Source: Angiostrongylus vasorum
Taxonomy: Eukaryota > Nematoda > Chromadorea > Rhabditida > Metastrongylidae
DNA: 64,000 nt
Direction of reading: 5' to 3'
NCBI GenBank assembly: GCA_018806985.1
Contig: JADANN010000364.1
Coordinates: 6,007,001 to 6,071,000, forward strand
Position numbers and translations under genes: made by a program. The notes beneath the pieces are model-generated. The model had not been told where the DNA came from. It worked only from the letters and a program-made list of their open reading frames with translations, and ran no database searches. Numbering within the stretch: position 1 is the first letter of the stretch; each line of letters begins with the position of its first letter. Below are positions 45,401 to 57,159 of the stretch, one piece after another.

Positions 45401-45840
45401 ACCCTACGCAAGGTTACCTTAGAAATGGGTTCAGATGGTGAGAAACTCGGTCCTCGGTGAAATATGCTTGTTTGAAGCCGTAAGTTCAAAGTGCTTCACG
45501 CTACATGTGAATGGGGGATGACCTCAGAGCAGCGGCTCCGATTGCCACATATAAAATTGAACTCAACTCACGTCTGGTTGCAAGTGTAGTCAAATACACA
45601 GCAAAGAATGTACACAATAAACAGCGTACAACTTCTATGTGTTTCGGCAAAAGCTAGACACTTTTCACGCATTTGCGAAAACATCCAACTGTTCGTTGCG
45701 CCCGGCATTAGCCAGTTATAGCGCACACCCGCCAAATTGTTCCCACTCCCAAAGCGGAGACATCGAGAACTCATATCCATAGCAATAGGGTTTCTGTCAT
45801 CATGTTTATACGAAAGGCAGAGATCGCTGGGAGCTCAACA
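45400..45840. other. Unassigned sequence between Penelope element and kinase copy
   Basis: A 70-codon minus-strand frame (45780-45568) has no recognisable motif. It may be the 5' untranslated part of the Penelope element. Confidence 0.25.
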
Positions 45841-46590
45841 ACAAGGGTAAACACACTCAAAAAAGAGTTAAAGTTATTTAAGTTGCCAAATGTAGAAAAT
45901 GACTTTTCTTCGAAAAAAATTTGCATGAACAACCTGGAGCAAATGCAAGAGGTACAAGAAGATCACTACACGTGAAAAGAAACGGTAGAAGAACCTGGTA
46001 CAGAAATGAGACATATTGGAACGGTTGTGGTAATATTTTTAAAATTATCATTAAGGCGATTGAAGAGCTCCATAAATTCGGCTACATATCAAGCGATATA
46101 AAACCCAAACATTTCGCTCCAGGACAACGTTGCAACAAACAGTCGAAAATTATCTACCTCTACGATCTCGGTCTGTCAAGAAGGCACTTTGACAAGGTGA
46201 GTTCAAGAGCCATGAAAGGCGATGAGTGCAGGAATGCGAGCCTTTAACCTGTAGTGATGTGGCAAGTTATCTTGTAAGCTAACCTAAAGCTTTAGGAAAA
46301 ATCCAATTTCCATCTCAGACACCAATATTCCAATCAAACAGGAATTCGGAGTGAACAATAGTGAACAACCAGAATCAGGTTTTACAAGATAGAAATAGAT
46401 TAGGTTAACGCATCGTCGTGCGAGCTGCATTACTGAAATAACTATATTGGATAATGTAAAAGACTTTGTGAAGGAGTCTAGCCAGTAACTCTTGAAGAAG
46501 CAGTCTTTTTGAACATTCCAACTTTGGACTTTCGAGAGTAATTAAAAAATCTTTTATCTTTGTTAACTTTCATGTCGTCGGTGAATTTCC
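45840..46590 (+). pseudogene. CK1/TTBK-like kinase fragment, copy 2, 3' part
   Basis: The frame 45921-46247 encodes IIKAIEELHKFGYISSDIKP, then KHFAPGQRCNKQSK and IIYLYDLGLSRRHFDKVSS. Compared with copy 1, the stop codon is absent (CAA instead of TAA), but the DFG is DLG. The 300 bp downstream match copy 1 closely. Confidence 0.65.
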
Positions 46591-46729
46591 CGTATTTGGC
46601 TGCCTGGTTGTCATCTATTCATGTTCGTGGGATAAACCACTCATACAAGTCGTCGTTAAAGTAAGATGGTCTTGACGCAGCTTTTGAGAGAACATGTGAG
46701 AAGAGAAATCCTGAAATAGCAGGTATTTG

Positions 46730-47050
46730 TGACCCGAATCAGATCGTTGAAGATGCAGAGGGGCGGACACGAAGCGGATGAACAACAGCCGATGCATAAG
46801 AGCCGTTAATAACTGGATTTCTCATGATTTCAAAAGTACTACAGGAAGACCACCGACGCAATGCTCAAAGTTTTTCACGAAAACCCTGAAAGAAAAAGTA
46901 TGATGCTCAACGAATTCCTCGAATGGGCAGGGACTACTCATACACGCGACAGGGAGAAAAGGAAGTTCTACTGGCACCTGCTCGAGTCGCTCGACGATTA
47001 ACGGGACTACAGATGATTCAGGTGATACTGCTCAAATGAGGAGGATAGCG
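46730..47050 (+). pseudogene. RTE retrotransposon 3' end
   Basis: The degraded C-terminal block (ggatgaacaacagccgatgcataagagccgtta, ggaagaccaccgacgc, ttcacgaaaaccctgaaa, gatgctcaacgaattcc, actggcacctgctcgagtcgctcgacgatt) aligns with 53.37-53.64 kb. Confidence 0.65.
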
Positions 47051-47640
47051 CAAGCAAATCAACGTCGAAAATCGGAGACGAAAAACGACTCTGCATTTGC
47101 CGAGCTGTCAGAAACTAGATGGTCTGGATGCGTGTCGCTTATAGTCGTCAACCGCTGGACATGCGCCTTTAGTGCGTGCACTCATCGGATTCTTAAATGA
47201 GCAGATTGTCTTCATATGTTACATTTTCTCGAAGGTGTAGCAACACAAACATAACGTGTGCAAAAACCCATGTCGGAGCTTTGGCATCTGACAGTAACAA
47301 ATGACGATTTTAGTGTTGCCCACAAATATCAGTCAATGACTGAATGAAGGGCCTAACAAACAGAGGATGAATTTGATCTGTGGCATCCTTGTTTTTCTCT
47401 TTTGGCTGATGCATCACTAGTAATTTACGCTGCTTTCAGGAATTACAAAAGTATAAAATGCTTCGGGTTTTTCTCCGAGGACTTCGAAGAAGAAAAGTTT
47501 TTCGTGCTGTTTAATATTGTATTGTGGAAAACAAACAAAATCATATGAGCAGTACGACATAGTAGAAACCAAGATTATGAAAAAATCATCTGTGGTCCCG
47601 CTGATCATCGAGCGTCTTGAGCGAGGCGCCAGTAAATCCT
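47050..47640. other. No recognised gene
   Basis: No convincing open frame, repeat or splice-bounded exon was seen. Confidence 0.3.
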
Positions 47641-50560
47641 ACATTTTTGCCTGTCGCGTGCAAAAGAAACTCAGTGAGTCGGGATCCCTCTAGATGCTCG
47701 TTGAGCATCATATCTTTCTTCTAGACTTTTCGTGAAGAACTCTGACCATCGGGTCAGTGATCTTCTTGCACTGCGTTTGACATCCCGGGCTATCCAGTCA
47801 CCAACGAATCTTGTTCATTGGTTGTCACTCATACGCATTACGCGTCCTGCGTACCTCGTCTCCAACAGTTTAGTCTGTAGAACAGCACCATTGTTTTTTA
47901 ATAGTTGACGCAGGGCAGAGCTCGGATTCCTTCCTTTGCTTGTGTGACACCGGAAACTCCTAGTGTCATCCTTTCGACTACGCGCTCAATAATGCTGAGT
48001 GATCCTTCATCCTGGTTACGAAGCGATCAGGTTTCTGACGCACAAGCTACGGCAAAAACAATCGTGGAGTGGGCACGGAGTCGGGTGTTCTTTGTCCTCT
48101 TCACTACATCCTCGATGCTCTTGAAAGCTGCCCTAAGCCGCTCGTTTCCTTCTGCTCATCTCTGCTGTTGAGACGTTCGTCCTGTTGATTTCATGACCTA
48201 GATGGACGTAACTGGAGCATTCGGAGATGTTCATTCTGTTGAGCATTAATGGGAGCATACGAAACCAACCCGTTCCTCATCAACGTTGTTTTTGTGAGAT
48301 TAAGCTACCCAAGCATTCCTTCCTGTTGGGTAATGTTTGATGTTATGAGGACGATATCATCAACGAGGCGAAAATGCTGTAATTTCCGACCATCGATTTT
48401 CACTGCCCCTCCTCTGTTGTCCTATTCTGTTGTTCTCATTACATTCTGAGGATGGCGATAAATAATTTTGGCGAGATGGTATCGCCTTGCCTAACCCCTC
48501 TTTTGACGTCAGTGTTAATATCGTTGTAGAATGGTGATACCTTGGTTGTGAAATTTTTGTACAGCTTACGAATACTCTATATGTACTGAGTAGGGACTCC
48601 TTGACTATCAGGAGCTTTCATGACTGCATCTACTTTGATTGAGTGAAATCGCTTCTTTAAATCGGTGGAATTGAGTCAGAGCGGTCTTTTGTACTCTAGC
48701 GACACTTCAATGAGTCTTGTTGTCGTGTCGATATGGTCCATCTTACTAAATCCTTTTCGAAACCCTTCTTGCTCATAAGGCTGCTCTTCGTCCGGTGTTC
48801 TCTCAATTCTGTTCAGGATGACTCAAGTGGAAAGCTTGTAGACGACAGACGGCAAGCAGATTGGGCGGTAGTTGCTGATATCGTGGAGGTCACCGGTCTT
48901 GAACAATAACACGATCTTGCTGGTCTTCCACTGAATAGGGACCTTGCATTCATGAGGTAACATGTGAAGCGACGAGCCAGCAAGTTTACGTGGACTGGCG
49001 AAAGGTTCTCCTGGGGGTTTAAATCTTATCCTGTCCAGACCTGGTGCTATTCAATTAATAGCATATCAAATTTTGGAAGGAAGAAACGGTGAAACGACAT
49101 TTCCACCCTCTGTTATTTCACATAAGGGAAGGAGAACGTGCCTATCGAAGAGATCTGAGTTCTAATCGTGAATGGCTTTCACTATTGCCTTTCTGGACGC
49201 TGCAACTGTTGGTCATCGGTGTGAAATCATCTTGGTTTGGTAATTGGCGAACTTTCGGTTGCAAATGCTTTTCCCAGCCCCCCACCACTTCAACCATAAC
49301 TGTTGCTTTTCTGTTTTTACGCTTGATTTATCCCCTGTCTGCATTGGTTTGTAGGTATGAACGTGAGTTGGCGGTTGCGTGGAGGTCGTGCGATTCCACG
49401 CAGGCGTATCGGTTTCCGTGTTTTTGGAGACAATTCTCTTCGAAAGTTTCGAACTTTCAGCCTTCACAGTGCCAACGTGAAGATGTTGAATGAGACGATC
49501 GTGTTTCTCGTCGATGCTGTCGGGAACGGTATCTTTCCAACAGTCGACTAATGAAGTGAATACATTCCAGTTTATGGTGGTTTTGGAACTAGGGTTTTTT
49601 GAATTTAATGGCCTTTTTTCTCCTTTCCGCGAGAAGTGAAACCTTGCGCGATTGATTCGGTGGTCTAATCCGGTGCATAATTTCGGGACAACAGTAACAT
49701 CGATTAGGCAAAACCTTCTGTTTACTGTGATATAGTCTATTTCGTTATGGCACTCTCCATTGGAAGACTTATACTTCCAGCGTTGATAGCACGGTTTCTG
49801 GAATTGCGAGTTACAATAGATGGCCTTGGTCTTGATGATCCACTCAGGCAGCCGCTCAACCTGCTCGTTCCATTAATCCGTGGGTCCCAATGTGGCATTC
49901 TTCAGACGTTCTTCTGGGTCCAATCTCAGCGTTAAGATTTCCAGTTGTGAACTCGAAGAATGTATGGTCTTCTCTGTGAAAGTCTTCTAACTCCTTATAG
50001 AATCCTTCGATTTCATGTTTGTCATTGTTTGGTGTCGGAGCCTAGACGACGAAGTTTGTCAAAGCCAGTGTTCATCCACATTTCTTCAACCGTAAATATC
50101 CGATCCGCGTAGTTGTTGTTCAAATGAATCGATGTTCATTCCCAAACTCGTGTTGACGAGAACGCCGACGCCGATGAATCCTCTACTGTCGCATGTTCCG
50201 AGGAACATTTCTTCTCCGGTGTCATAGACGGCGTTGAATGGAGTGGCGTCGTCTCGTCTAGGCCAGGCCGATGACGTCGTACCTTATCTTTCTCGCCTGC
50301 ATGATCATGTCGAGAACTCGGATGCAAGTGTACATGCATTGTAGGTACAGATCGTCACCTTAGTTCTTCGCGATCCAAGCAGCTTCCATTGGCCCTGAGA
50401 CTTTAGCAGCCTGTCCGTACTCGTCCTACCCAAACGTTGCCGAATTGGGGCTCTTTCGGTGTCGGGGGAATGGAACCCGTTTCTTTTTACTGTTTTTAGC
50501 TTTTTGATACCCACATATAGCTTGCTGGGCTCTGAACATGGGTTGGATATACTCACAGGT
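47640..50560 (-). pseudogene. RTE-type LINE, almost full length, decayed
   Basis: Minus-strand order: SRRTKVTICTYNACTLASE (endonuclease start, ~50375), YDTGEEMFLGTCDSRGFIG (~50220-50160), endonuclease continuing to ~49500, RT with [16 protein letters not shown] block (~48865), a VDDIVLIT box (~48350, FADD changed to VDD), and the C-terminal RW.GH..R/FFTKSL-like tail (47840-47710). Many frameshifts and stops interrupt the frames. This family's 3' ends also occur at 46.7, 53.4, 54.6 and 56.8 kb (+). Confidence 0.75.
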
Positions 50561-51455
50561 AGCTTGCCCTTTTTTTTCCTAGAGTGGACATGGAACTTAT
50601 TTGTCGGAGGTAGCTCCTAACCGCCTCCTATATACTTCCCTGTCACTTGATTGCAGGCTTCTGGTCAAATTGACTCGTAGAATACAATCCGATTAGAGGA
50701 GGACACACCCACGCACTCATGCATGAATGCGCCTCTCAAATACAGAAAGTTTGTGCCAAATCGGCGCAGCAAAAACATCGAGTCCTTCCCCTGGACCCAC
50801 CGGTGTCTAAGGGAAGCAAAGGTCGCTTTTGGTCCGAGATTAACTGTCTGTTCGCCAGCTGTGGACGCGTCACCTAGCTTCGCAACTAACCGGCCAGAGG
50901 TCGGTCATATGAGAGAGATCGGTGGTTTCGTAAAGTACAATCACGAAATGAGCTAGTGTTCGAAAATTTCTTTCTTACAGGCTTTTTAGCATTATCCACT
51001 TTGGATTACACCTGGCCAGAGTCGTAGAAGTGTCAACTTTAAGAATTCTACCTGCTCAAATTTAAATACGAAAAGGCAAACTCAACTTTTTTGGAGTGTT
51101 TTGCAGAAGATCCATTGCTCAAAGGCAAAACGAGTCGTCTAATGTGTTTTATCCCAGGAAAAATTTGTATTACATACTGGTTAAACCTTTGTAAAACATA
51201 ACGTTCCTGATGCATTGTGTGCAAAGCATGTATGAGTGTAACGTCAAATCATAAACCACATGACATTGCTGTGCTACCCGCACCTCCACCTGCTAGCCCA
51301 TATTTCCAGCTTGTTGTTGCATTTACACCACTTTCACAAGGTTTTCTTCTTTTGCTCACGGCTTTTTCTGCTTACTCTCATCGTGCTCGAATATTTGTTT
51401 AGTCAAAACACCATCCCTAGACTATTGAGGTAACATGAGATTGATAAAAAAGAGG
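50560..51455. other. No recognised gene
   Basis: Short frames only; nothing I can assign. Confidence 0.3.
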
Positions 51456-51470
51456 TTTATTCGAACAAAG

Positions 51471-51498
51471 TTTCAGCGTCTTCTTTTCTTCAGAGCCG
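51471..51498 (-). ncRNA. Decayed hammerhead-like motif (copy 3)
   Basis: On the minus strand CTGAAGA (51493-51487) and GAAA (51474-51471) survive at nearly the usual spacing after ..cggct, but helix II and the CGTC/helix I' part are lost. It is probably the 3' end of the Penelope fragment at 52.2-53.1 kb, now separated from it by an LTR. Confidence 0.3.
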
Positions 51499-51599
51499 AA
51501 TTGATCGCAGTCGGTGGTCTGCAGATGGAAGTCCCGATGATGCGGGATTCGTTGTCTCATTGCGTCGAATCCAGTGAAGTGGACCACATAGTAACTATC

Positions 51600-52130
51600 A
51601 CCCGAATAGTTCCTATCTCCTATATAATTATATGTTTCTTATCTCAGCTGTTTACTGGTGATTATCCTACATTTACCCTTGAATTTTCCTTAAATTGTTT
51701 CTTTGCGACCATCTCACACATCTGCCTCGCACCTGACTGGAAAGGATTTCTGTAACTTCTTTATAAGGACCGTTCAGCACTCTTCACCATCTGCCATCAC
51801 AATCAACTATTTGTATAAGATTTTGTATAGCCCTCACGAACATTCTGTGCAAGCAGCGCTATCAGGTTATACTAACTGAGAAACATTCTAGAGTCTTCCT
51901 CTGAGCATTGTCTCTGCTTCCTTCTGTAAAACTTTGCCCACTACAGTAGGAATATACAGAGCACTACTAGTCACCTAGTTAGTGTTTCGCTCATTTTCGC
52001 TCAGCTCGTTCGCTCAACTAAATATTGTCAGATTGTTGATATTGTATTGTTATTGTTGCTATAAATAATTATAACCCTAGAGATTGTACCGTGGCAACAT
52101 CAAAAAGTCCCGCACGGCAAACTCGCACAA
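51600..52130 (+). repeat. BEL/Pao-type solo LTR
   Basis: Aligns through its length with the LTR at 59.9-60.55 kb: gaatagttcctatctcc, cagctgtttactggtgatta, accatctcacacatctgcctcgcac, gcgctatcaggtta, ttgcccactacagtaggaatata, gatattgtattgttattgttgctataaataattataaccc, and aaaagtcccgc near the end. No internal region follows, so it is solo. It splits a Penelope fragment. Confidence 0.65.
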
Positions 52131-52198
52131 AGTTGAGCATTCCACTTAGAGTTAGTAATTATTTTGTGCCGAATACTAAATCGAAGACGTATATTCTA

Positions 52199-53080
52199 CT
52201 AACCAACTAATACACATGGTGCATTGCCGGACCGATTTGAACGAAACGTTCCACGGAACAAGTCGATCAACGCTACTATTCTAGCATTCCGATGTACCAT
52301 CAAATAATCGACAAAAAGTTCTTTGAATAATGTGGTGTTCTGAAGTGGGTAGGCAAGGCTTGGTGTTAATCGTTGTCCAGTGACCAATCCTATAATTTGT
52401 GCAAAATATTTTTCCTGACTACCTGGAGATTGAACAACGAAAACATTTAAGAGAGTCATTAGTCCTTGGGCCGGCAATCCATCCATATTTGTTTTCTTTG
52501 CATTTTCTGCGAGCAGCTCGAGAATGGCCTCCACTGTGGGGTCATTCGACACCTTAGCATAAAGTGAGCTAACGTTGAATGACCCTATTACATGCGTGCT
52601 GTTTAGTTGCTCGAACCGTAGCTGATCTAGGAATATCTTGATATCAGGCAGATATGCTGATGTGCATTTCAGTAACTGGGTCAGGATAAGTTGTAGGAAC
52701 CATCTTATTCTATCCGTTTCACCACCTATGGAAGTAATGGTAATTGTAACCGTAAAGGTGGCGTGTGGTTGGACGCAAAATCATCACTATAAATAAGCTT
52801 ATGTGTCTTAATAAGCAAGTACAGGACAGCATAAAGTGGATGGTCATTCTTTGATTGAAGAATAGCTAAATGCTCTCAACGTACTCCCTTTGCCGTGTTG
52901 TCGCCCTCCCTACTTAATTTTCCGTACTGACTTCTGCACTCGCATTCTGCATTCGTCGTGGTCGACAAACAGAAATATCGTGATCTTTTTTATGTTATTC
53001 TACCATCCAACTGAGTAGGAATAACTAAAATTTACCTTTACCACTAAAAGACAGTCGGATAGATTTTAAATTTGGGCTTG
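52199..53080 (-). pseudogene. Penelope-like element fragment (N-domain and RT part)
   Basis: The minus-strand frame 52552-52199 contains VEAILELLAENAKKTNMDG.. and GLVTGQRLTPSLAYPL, the Penelope RT equivalent of QRLAPSLA. Upstream (53000-52860) the N-terminal spacer (..KYGKLSREGDNTAKG) is recognisable. The frame ends where the LTR begins. Confidence 0.6.
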
Positions 53081-53089
53081 ACAAGCTTT

Positions 53090-53650
53090 GTGGAGCATCG
53101 AGGACGTAACGAGGAGTAAAAGAACAACCGACTCTGTGCCCACATTTTCGATTTCACGATTCCTGCTGTCTTGAACTTTGCGTCAGAAATCTGGTTGCCA
53201 AGTAAGCAGGATGGAAGGTTACTCAACGTTATTGAACATAGTCGAGAGGTTGATCGTAGGAGCATTCGTTATCACGTAAGTGACGGAGTGGTCTCCAAGG
53301 TCCGATCTACGCTATCGATCAAAAATCAAATATGCCATTCTATGGGCCAAACAGTCGAAAATAGGATGGGCCGGACACGTAATGCGTATGAACGACAACC
53401 GATGCACAAGAGCCGTTAGTAAGATTCCTCGGGATTTTAAATGCACTGCAGGAAGACCACCGACGCGATGGTCAGAGTTCTTCACGAAAAGCGTAAAAGA
53501 AAGATGTGATGCTCAACGAATCCCTAGAGCAAACAGAACCCAATGGGCTACTCTGTACGCGACAGGGGAAAGTGGAAGATTCACTGGCGCCCGCCTAAGT
53601 CACTCGACAATCAACGGGACTACAGGTGATACAGGTGATTCGTTTAAAAA
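53090..53650 (+). pseudogene. RTE retrotransposon 3' end
   Basis: Frame 53280-53640 encodes KIGWAGHVMRMNDNRCTRAV and AGRPPTRWSEFFTKSVKERCD, the conserved C-terminal end of nematode RTE proteins. Two stretches upstream (RNQ..LPSKQDG..LLNVIEHSREV) are the preceding block in another frame. Confidence 0.75.
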
Positions 53651-53917
53651 AAGTAAAATCTTCAAGCTTCAGTCGATTCTTATGAAGATCATTGCGAATG
53701 GTGGGAATGAAGGAAAAAAAGGAAACAAATCAAGTGACAAAAATGAACGTATCCACAAAATGTGTGATGTTAGGTCGTATAAAAAATATTTTAGAAACAA
53801 AGTGCACGTATATGCCCGTAGTGTCGAAATCATGGATTTAATCTACAAAAAACCGTTGTTCCATGACGCATAATTGAACGGATAACGTCCCAACCAACAG
53901 GATTGCAAAAAAAAGAC

Positions 53918-54190
53918 AAAGCTGTCGGCGTTGATCTACCCTTGAGGGATGAGCCTAGGTTTTGACTTCATTAAGCATCGTTTGCAGACGAGTCAATGCA
54001 TATCTGGCCTCCACAATGACTCGTGGTGGCCTACCAATATATCGGGTCTGTGCTCCTATCCTCCCAGACAAATCTCGTACCCCTCTTGTCGACCTCGGAG
54101 GTGTGGAAGGCTTGGATACCCATGGGTGAGGGGATCGATCCCGCTTGTGTATTGCAACGCGTCTCCGACCACTGCGCTACGCGAGCCCCT
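53918..54190 (-). repeat. SINE-B
   Basis: Reverse-strand copy from tail (aaagctgtcggcgttgatc) to head (cactgcgctacgcgagcccc), followed directly by acacactatata and a TA microsatellite. Confidence 0.85.
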
Positions 54191-54197
54191 ATCACAC

Positions 54198-54203
54198 ACT
54201 ATA

Positions 54204-54247
<44 letters not shown>
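54198..54247. repeat. (TA)n microsatellite
   Basis: Almost pure TA, adjoining the 5' end of the SINE-B at 53918-54190. Confidence 0.95.
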
Positions 54248-54248
<1 letters not shown>

Positions 54249-54539
54249 GTAATCTGCATATACATAAATATATTGCATGGTAATCATCGCTTTCTACTTT
54301 GAATTGACATATCTCAGCTAATTTTAGATTTTGTTGGTTGAAATAAAAAACCATTTAAATCTTCAGGCCATCACCTAGAAGATGTGCATCATCTCCTATT
54401 GCTTCCAGAATTCACTTATGATTTTCTAAAGCCACGACATATACTTCGTCAGTTCTAGTGCTTGTGGTTTTGGTGAATTAAGCAGAAGGAAACGAGCGGT
54501 TTGAGGAGCCTTCAAGAGCATCCGAGATTTGGTGAAGAG

Positions 54540-54790
54540 AACAAGGAACACCTGACTCCCTACCTAGCTTCTCGACTTCACAATTGTTCTTGCCTTAGCT
54601 CATGCGTCAGAAACCTTATCGCTACGTAATCAGGATGGGGGATCACTCAGCATTATTGAGCGCGCAGTCGAAATGACGATGCTGGAAGTTCCTCGTATCA
54701 CACAAGTAAAAGAAGGAATCTGAGCTCCGACCTGCGTCAACGATTAAAAAAACAAAGATGCTGCTCTGTACATTAAATTGTTGGAGATAA
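54540..54790 (+). pseudogene. RTE retrotransposon fragment
   Basis: catgcgtcagaaaccttatcgctacgtaatcagg..cagcattattgagcg..cacaagtaaaagaagg aligns with 53155-53300. Confidence 0.55.
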
Positions 54791-55392
54791 GGTAGGCCGA
54801 ATATGTAATGTCGATCTGAAGACGTGTATAGCTAATTTTAACTATTAAGCGAAAGATGTCGAACTCATTGTCGTTCAGTGTAAAATAGCAGCGAAACAAG
54901 AACGAAAGTGAGAAAAAAAACAACAATGGAAAGCAGAAGTATTTTACAATAGTGAAAACGAAAGTATTTGAGCACATAAATGAAGACCACCCCTAAACCC
55001 AGCGACTAAGGAATAACGATTCGTAGTGATGTGAAAATTGTCTGAATGAGCACCTGACAAGTAATGCCAGCTTCTATGGTATTACCGTTGACACAGACTA
55101 GAAGTGTTCGTCTACTAATAGTTCCGCTAGTGAAACGTGATGAAAAAATGGCGGCATTGTTTAGTAGGACATTTAATTCCGTTCTCCATCTGATTTGAAT
55201 GGTGTTTTTTTAAATGTCAACGATTTGAAAACATCATTTCTAACTTCCACTCAACCAATGGGAGTAGCACGAAGGTCGCTGCTTTGTTCTATTATATCAG
55301 TTTGTTGTTGTCAGCAACAAATGTGTTGGCAAAGTAGTGATGCTCTCATTTATGGATTTTCATTCACAATTTTTTTCTTGTGTATTTATATG

Positions 55393-55579
55393 ACCTTATA
55401 AACTGATCCTGTTGAGATGATGCGAGGTTGGTATAAGTTTAGAGTCCCACTCGTAACACCACAGTTATGAGGAAGACGAAATCGCCGAAACGTCAGCCAT
55501 CGACCAACAACACCAACAACGACGACAGCGAGAACTTATACCACGCCCTCTTCAGCTCAGCAGGATCAGTTTATAAGGT
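55393..55579. repeat. Inverted repeat with a hammerhead-like remnant in the loop
   Basis: Arms 55393-55439 and 55533-55579 (47 bp, several mismatches) are reverse complements. The loop contains ATGAGGA..GAAACGTCAGCC (55467-55498), clearly related to the motifs at 6.9 and 43.2 kb but with C changed to A at the first core base and helix I lost. Confidence 0.6.
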
Positions 55580-55639
55580 GATAAATAAATATATCGACTG
55601 CTGATGCCGAGGTTTATAGAAAGTCGGTTTTTCGAATTT

Positions 55640-56740
55640 CTTACCACTGTCCTTTCTATGTCGATCCCCGAATGGTAACCTACTTTCCGTCCTGTCTCAT
55701 TCACTTCCTCTCCATCCAGCTATCACGTACATTGCTAACGCCTACATTCCTTTCTCTTTTCCTACTTCCAATACATTTGAACTGCCGTCTTCTCGTTCTA
55801 ACTTGTTCTACACTCCATTTATTGGTCGACATGGGTGCGGTGGAGTGGCAGAGTTAAGTGCAACAGGAAGGATAGTTTTCAAATAGAATGTAATCATGCA
55901 GAGGATTAAAGCAATTTACGACGCAAACAACAAAGCCAATCATGAAATTAGCCAAAATACGACTGTAAAAGTGCGCCCAAGGAATCTGTGAAAGCAAACA
56001 AACTTCTGTTTAGGCATCTCTAATTGACTAATCACACGCTACGCTGATTTTGCGAGTTCCAACGGGCTGTCGTTGATGGTCTTCAAGGCTTAGAAAGAGT
56101 TTGAGGCAAGAGCACGTGAACAAAATAAGATATGTTTTCGTCTTTCATTCACATTACTGTGTGACATTTCTAATCGCGATATTCAGTGGTCCAGCCAAGG
56201 AAGCTATTTCATCTTTTTTCCGATAGGTGTACTGTATCCCAGCACCTACTCTATTCGTTTCGTCGTCTACCAACCGTGAAAAATAGACCTCTGCCCAGAG
56301 TGTGGATTCGCATGCAACATTAAGATTTGCCGACTTATTTGCTTATCTGAATGGTGAATGCCTTCCAAGAGTGAATTTCTATGGAAACTCGAGACAGCCT
56401 ACTGAGGCGTTCTTAGGTATTCACCAAAGAGGTCCCCCCACCGCCTTATGGACTGAAGGGGTAGCTAATGTCTTACCACTCGAGTTTTCCCAGTACGACA
56501 ACAATGCCTGAGGCTGCAGGAATCCGGTTGTTCGCTGACAGATAGCAACGATAATGCAACAGCTTTAATCTCGTTCCAGTTTGAAAGAAACCAACAAGAA
56601 TATAGGAATATTTGTAACGGCTTATAAGACTCAGTAAAACTGCAAAATCGTCGTCATTATTACAATCACGCACTATAAATTTTGATACCAGTGTAATATT
56701 TGGAAAATTGAACAAGATCAGTTTATAAGAACATATAAAT
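55640..56740. other. No recognised gene
   Basis: A 68-codon frame at 56302-56511 has no recognisable motif. Nothing else was seen. Confidence 0.3.
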
Positions 56741-56744
56741 AAGA

Positions 56745-56885
56745 AAGATATGATGCTAGACGAGTCTGTAGAATGATGAAAACCCACTGGACTATTTTTA
56801 TTCGGACCTGGAGAAATGGAAGATTTACCGGCGCCCACCCGAGTCGCTCGATGATCAACGGGGTAACGAGTGATACAGGCGATTA
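56745..56885 (+). pseudogene. RTE retrotransposon 3' end fragment
   Basis: aagatatgatgctagacgagtc..acctggagaaatggaagatttaccggcgcccacccgagtcgctcgatgatcaacgggg aligns with 53.5-53.64 kb. Confidence 0.65.
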
Positions 56886-57001
56886 CATAAATTGGGCAAG
56901 TGATTAATTAGAATCACAGGAATCCACTGCTGCAAATAATTGTTGTTATTTCAAATTTTCCCACATAATTCCATTAATATTTTCTACTTTTTATCTTTTA
57001 G

Positions 57002-57158
57002 TGAGTCTCATCTTCTATTGACGAAGATCTGTGCCAAAAGGAGAGCTAGAAGATTGACGAGGCCTAGCACACAGCAATTTTATAAAGGTGGAACAGGATT
57101 GAAAGAAGAATCAGCAAACAGGAAGGACGAATATCGAATCGAACAAAAACTTCCGTAG
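57002..57158 (+). CDS. Possible terminal exon of an unidentified gene
   Basis: An excellent acceptor (tttctactttttatcttttag) at 57001 opens a frame of 51 codons to TAG at 57156-57158: basic, with KICAKRRARRLTRP, then Lys/Glu-rich to the end. It looks like the cytosolic C-terminal tail of a longer protein, but no upstream partner exon was found in the window, and the family is unknown. Confidence 0.3.
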
Positions 57159-57159
57159 T

